This document shows positions 3,981-5,520 of a stretch of 5,520 bases of DNA, piece after piece; the stretch's first letter is position 1; each line of letters begins with the position of its first letter. The notes beneath the pieces are model-generated. The model saw only the letters and a program-made list of their open reading frames with translations, ran no database searches and was not told where the DNA came from. The translations under genes and the position numbers were made by a program. The stretch is from positions 1 through 5,520 of the forward strand of contig JAPUKM010000266.1 of assembly GCA_027295645.1 (NCBI GenBank). The letters are read 5' to 3'. The stretch is from Chloroflexota bacterium. GTDB taxonomy: Bacteria; Chloroflexota; Dehalococcoidia; Lucifugimonadales; JAPUKM01.

Positions 3981-5520
3981 GGGAAGGACGTCTCTCCAAA
4001 GAAGTTGCGGGGTCGTAAAACGGGTGAAAGTCGTCGCGTGGCAACCAGCGACGACATCGAGGTCTCCACGTATCTGGAGATCGCCAAGGAGATAGGAGGG
4101 CAGCTGCCCCTCCCTGAGGGCACCCGCGAGACTCAGAGCGAAGCCATTATTATCGTCGACTTCGGTTCACAGTATAGCCGGCTCATTGCCCGGCGTGTCC
4201 GGGAATGCGATGTGTACTGCGAACTGGTGCCCCACACCGCTTCCTGGGAGAGCATCGCGGCGCTGAACCCCAAAGGGGTCATCCTGTCCGGTGGTCCGGC
4301 CAGCGTCTATGAATCTGACGCTCCTCTGGCCCCCGCCTGGGTGTACCAGCAGGGACTGCCGACGCTGGGCATCTGCTATGGAATGCAGGTGCTGACGCAC
4401 CAGCTTGGAGGCAAGGTCGCCAATGTGACCAGTCGCGAGTACGGGCATGCGGTCCTGCGGCAAAACAGGACAGACCATCCCCTCTTTGCTGATCTGCCCC
4501 AGGAGATACCGGTGTGGATGAGCCACGGCGACCGAATTGAGGAGCTGCCCCCCGGCTTCGAGACCCTGGCCTATACGGAGAATTCTCCGATAGCCGCTAT
4601 GGGCAACGACGGGATGGTTGGCGTTCAGTTTCACCCTGAGGTGGTCAATACACCACAGGGACGGGAGATCCTCTCCAATTTCCTCTACAAGGTGTGCGGC
4701 TGCAAAGGCAGCTGGACCTCTGGGAACTTCGTGGAAGCTTCCATTCAGCGGATCCGTGAGCAGGTGGGCGATGGCCGGGTGGTGTGCGCGCTCTCGGGTG
4801 GGGTCGACTCGGCGGTGGTGGCCACGCTGATACATCGTGCGGTGGGCGATCAGCTCACCTGTATCTTTGTCAACAACGGGCTGCTGCGTCGTGAGGAGCC
4901 GGAACGGGTGCTCCGCACCTTCAAGCGCAACCTCAAAATCAACCTGGTATACGTGGATGCACAAGAGCGGTTCCTGCGCCGCCTGGAGGGGGTCACCGAT
5001 CCCGAAGAGAAGCGGCGGGTGATAGGAGAGGAGTTCATCCGGGTCTTCGAGGATGAGGTTGAGGAGCGACTGGGAGATGTGGGCTTCCTGGCCCAGGGCA
5101 CCCTGTATCCAGACGTGATTGAAAGCCAGACGCCGGAGAACAAGGCTGCGAACAAGATCAAAACTCACCACAACGTGGGGGGCCTGCCAGCCACTATGAC
5201 CCTGAAGCTGGTGGAGCCATTGCGTTACCTCTTCAAGGATGAGGTCCGAGAGGCCGGTCTCTCCCTGGGACTTCCCGAGGAGATGGTGTTCCGCCAGCCC
5301 TTCCCGGGGCCGGGTCTGGCGATCCGCATTCTGGGAGAGGTGACCCAGGATAGGCTGGACATCCTCCGGGGCTGCGACTGGGTTGTCATGGACGAGATAA
5401 AGGCGGCCAACCTGTACCACCAGCTCTGGCAGAGCTTCGCCGTGCTCACCGACACGCGGACCGTCGGTGTGATGGGCGACCAGCGCACCTACCAGCACGT
5501 CGTCGCGCTGCGGGCCGTGA
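3978..5520 (+). CDS. guaA: GMP synthase, glutamine-hydrolysing, with N-terminal extension; 3' end cut by window
   Basis: Final step of GMP synthesis: XMP is adenylylated by ATP and aminated with ammonia from glutamine, giving GMP, AMP and PPi. There are 514 codons open to the right edge with no stop. Residues 1-55 are an extension not normally present, rich in Lys/Arg at 8-20 and then acidic. Class I glutaminase domain from 56: IIIVDFGSQYS (57-67), SGGPASV (104-110), GICYGMQ (131-137, nucleophile Cys133), GVQFHPEV (215-222, His219 and Glu221 completing the triad). ATP pyrophosphatase domain: ALSGGVDSAV (271-280, P-loop), FVNNGLLRREE (297-307), LAQGTLYPDVIES (371-383). Dimerisation and XMP-binding part: RQPFPGPGLAIRILGE (439-454), then TDTRTVGVMGDQRTY (491-505). 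About 45 residues of the conserved C-terminus are beyond the edge. It is divergent from tsaC and has its own promoter. Function is firm; only the exact start is open. Confidence 0.96.
   Translation, partial: MGKDVSPKKLRGRKTGESRRVATSDDIEVSTYLEIAKEIGGQLPLPEGTRETQSEAIIIVDFGSQYSRLIARRVRECDVYCELVPHTASWESIAALNPKGVILSGGPASVYESDAPLAPAWVYQQGLPTLGICYGMQVLTHQLGGKVANVTSREYGHAVLRQNRTDHPLFADLPQEIPVWMSHGDRIEELPPGFETLAYTENSPIAAMGNDGMVGVQFHPEVVNTPQGREILSNFLYKVCGCKGSWTSGNFVEASIQRIREQVGDGRVVCALSGGVDSAVVATLIHRAVGDQLTCIFVNNGLLRREEPERVLRTFKRNLKINLVYVDAQERFLRRLEGVTDPEEKRRVIGEEFIRVFEDEVEERLGDVGFLAQGTLYPDVIESQTPENKAANKIKTHHNVGGLPATMTLKLVEPLRYLFKDEVREAGLSLGLPEEMVFRQPFPGPGLAIRILGEVTQDRLDILRGCDWVVMDEIKAANLYHQLWQSFAVLTDTRTVGVMGDQRTYQHVVALRAV
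4095..4113 (+). repeat. Short GC-rich inverted repeat within the guaA N-terminal extension
   Basis: GGAGGGCAGCTGCCCCTCC contains the perfect 12-bp palindrome GGGCAGCTGCCC (4098-4109) and extends outward with GGA and TCC arms if one C is bulged. As RNA it would fold into a strong stem with a minimal loop, about 35 nt before the codons of the conserved glutaminase start. It encodes Gly-Gly-Gln-Leu-Pro-Leu-Pro in the linker, so it may simply follow from coding sequence. No U-run follows, so it is not an intrinsic terminator. Confidence 0.4.

Noticed and set aside
3893..4123. Minus-strand frame of 76 codons opposite the guaA N-terminal extension
   Set aside because: I considered it as an alternative explanation for the extra DNA before the GuaA core. 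It has no recognisable motif, would cover the promoter region, and has no Shine-Dalgarno better than that of guaA.
4167..5498. Minus-strand open frame of 443 codons antisense to guaA
   Set aside because: It lies wholly opposite the clearly coding guaA. Its translation shows no recognisable domain and is rich in His, Gln and Leu as expected from the reverse complement of GC-rich codons. Long antisense frames of this type are common in such genes.

Overview
The window holds five protein-coding genes in two divergent transcription units and almost no non-coding DNA. It is GC-rich throughout, with coding strands favouring G or C at third positions. The gene set is housekeeping. The type of isoprenyl diphosphate synthase (N-R-P-T-V-W followed by W-G-x-G-Q-A-I-N-x-G-D-A) and the archaeal-type phosphoglycerate mutase suggest a bacterium such as a Chloroflexota (Dehalococcoidia-like) lineage. 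That placement is an inference from sequence style and gene content, not proven here.

Minus-strand unit, read right to left from about 3883: a Sua5/YrdC/TsaC L-threonylcarbamoyladenylate synthase (3883-3227), a 57-nt gap, an isoprenyl diphosphate synthase homologue with degenerate catalytic motifs (3169-2144), a 21-nt gap, phosphoglycerate kinase pgk (2122-923), and a cofactor-independent archaeal-type phosphoglycerate mutase, apgM (926 to the left edge). The last two overlap by 4 nt (ATGA). Pgk and ApgM catalyse consecutive steps of lower glycolysis/gluconeogenesis, and the overlap with a perfect Shine-Dalgarno points to translational coupling. ApgM is cut by the window edge and lacks its C-terminus.

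Plus-strand unit: guaA (3978 to the right edge), the glutamine-hydrolysing GMP synthase. Both the amidotransferase and the ATP pyrophosphatase domains are readable, and only the last few tens of residues are missing. It carries an in-frame N-terminal extension of about 55 residues before the usual start of the glutaminase domain.

The 94-nt region between the divergent units (3884-3977) contains a good sigma70-like promoter for guaA, a weaker candidate facing the other way, and a TGACTG-N18-CAGTCA inverted repeat overlapping them. There is no RNA gene, mobile element, CRISPR array or long repeat. I see no previously undescribed system. The most notable points are the isoprenyl synthase homologue with eroded aspartate-rich motifs, the GuaA N-terminal extension, and a Ser in place of the usual Asp in the Pgk nucleotide site.
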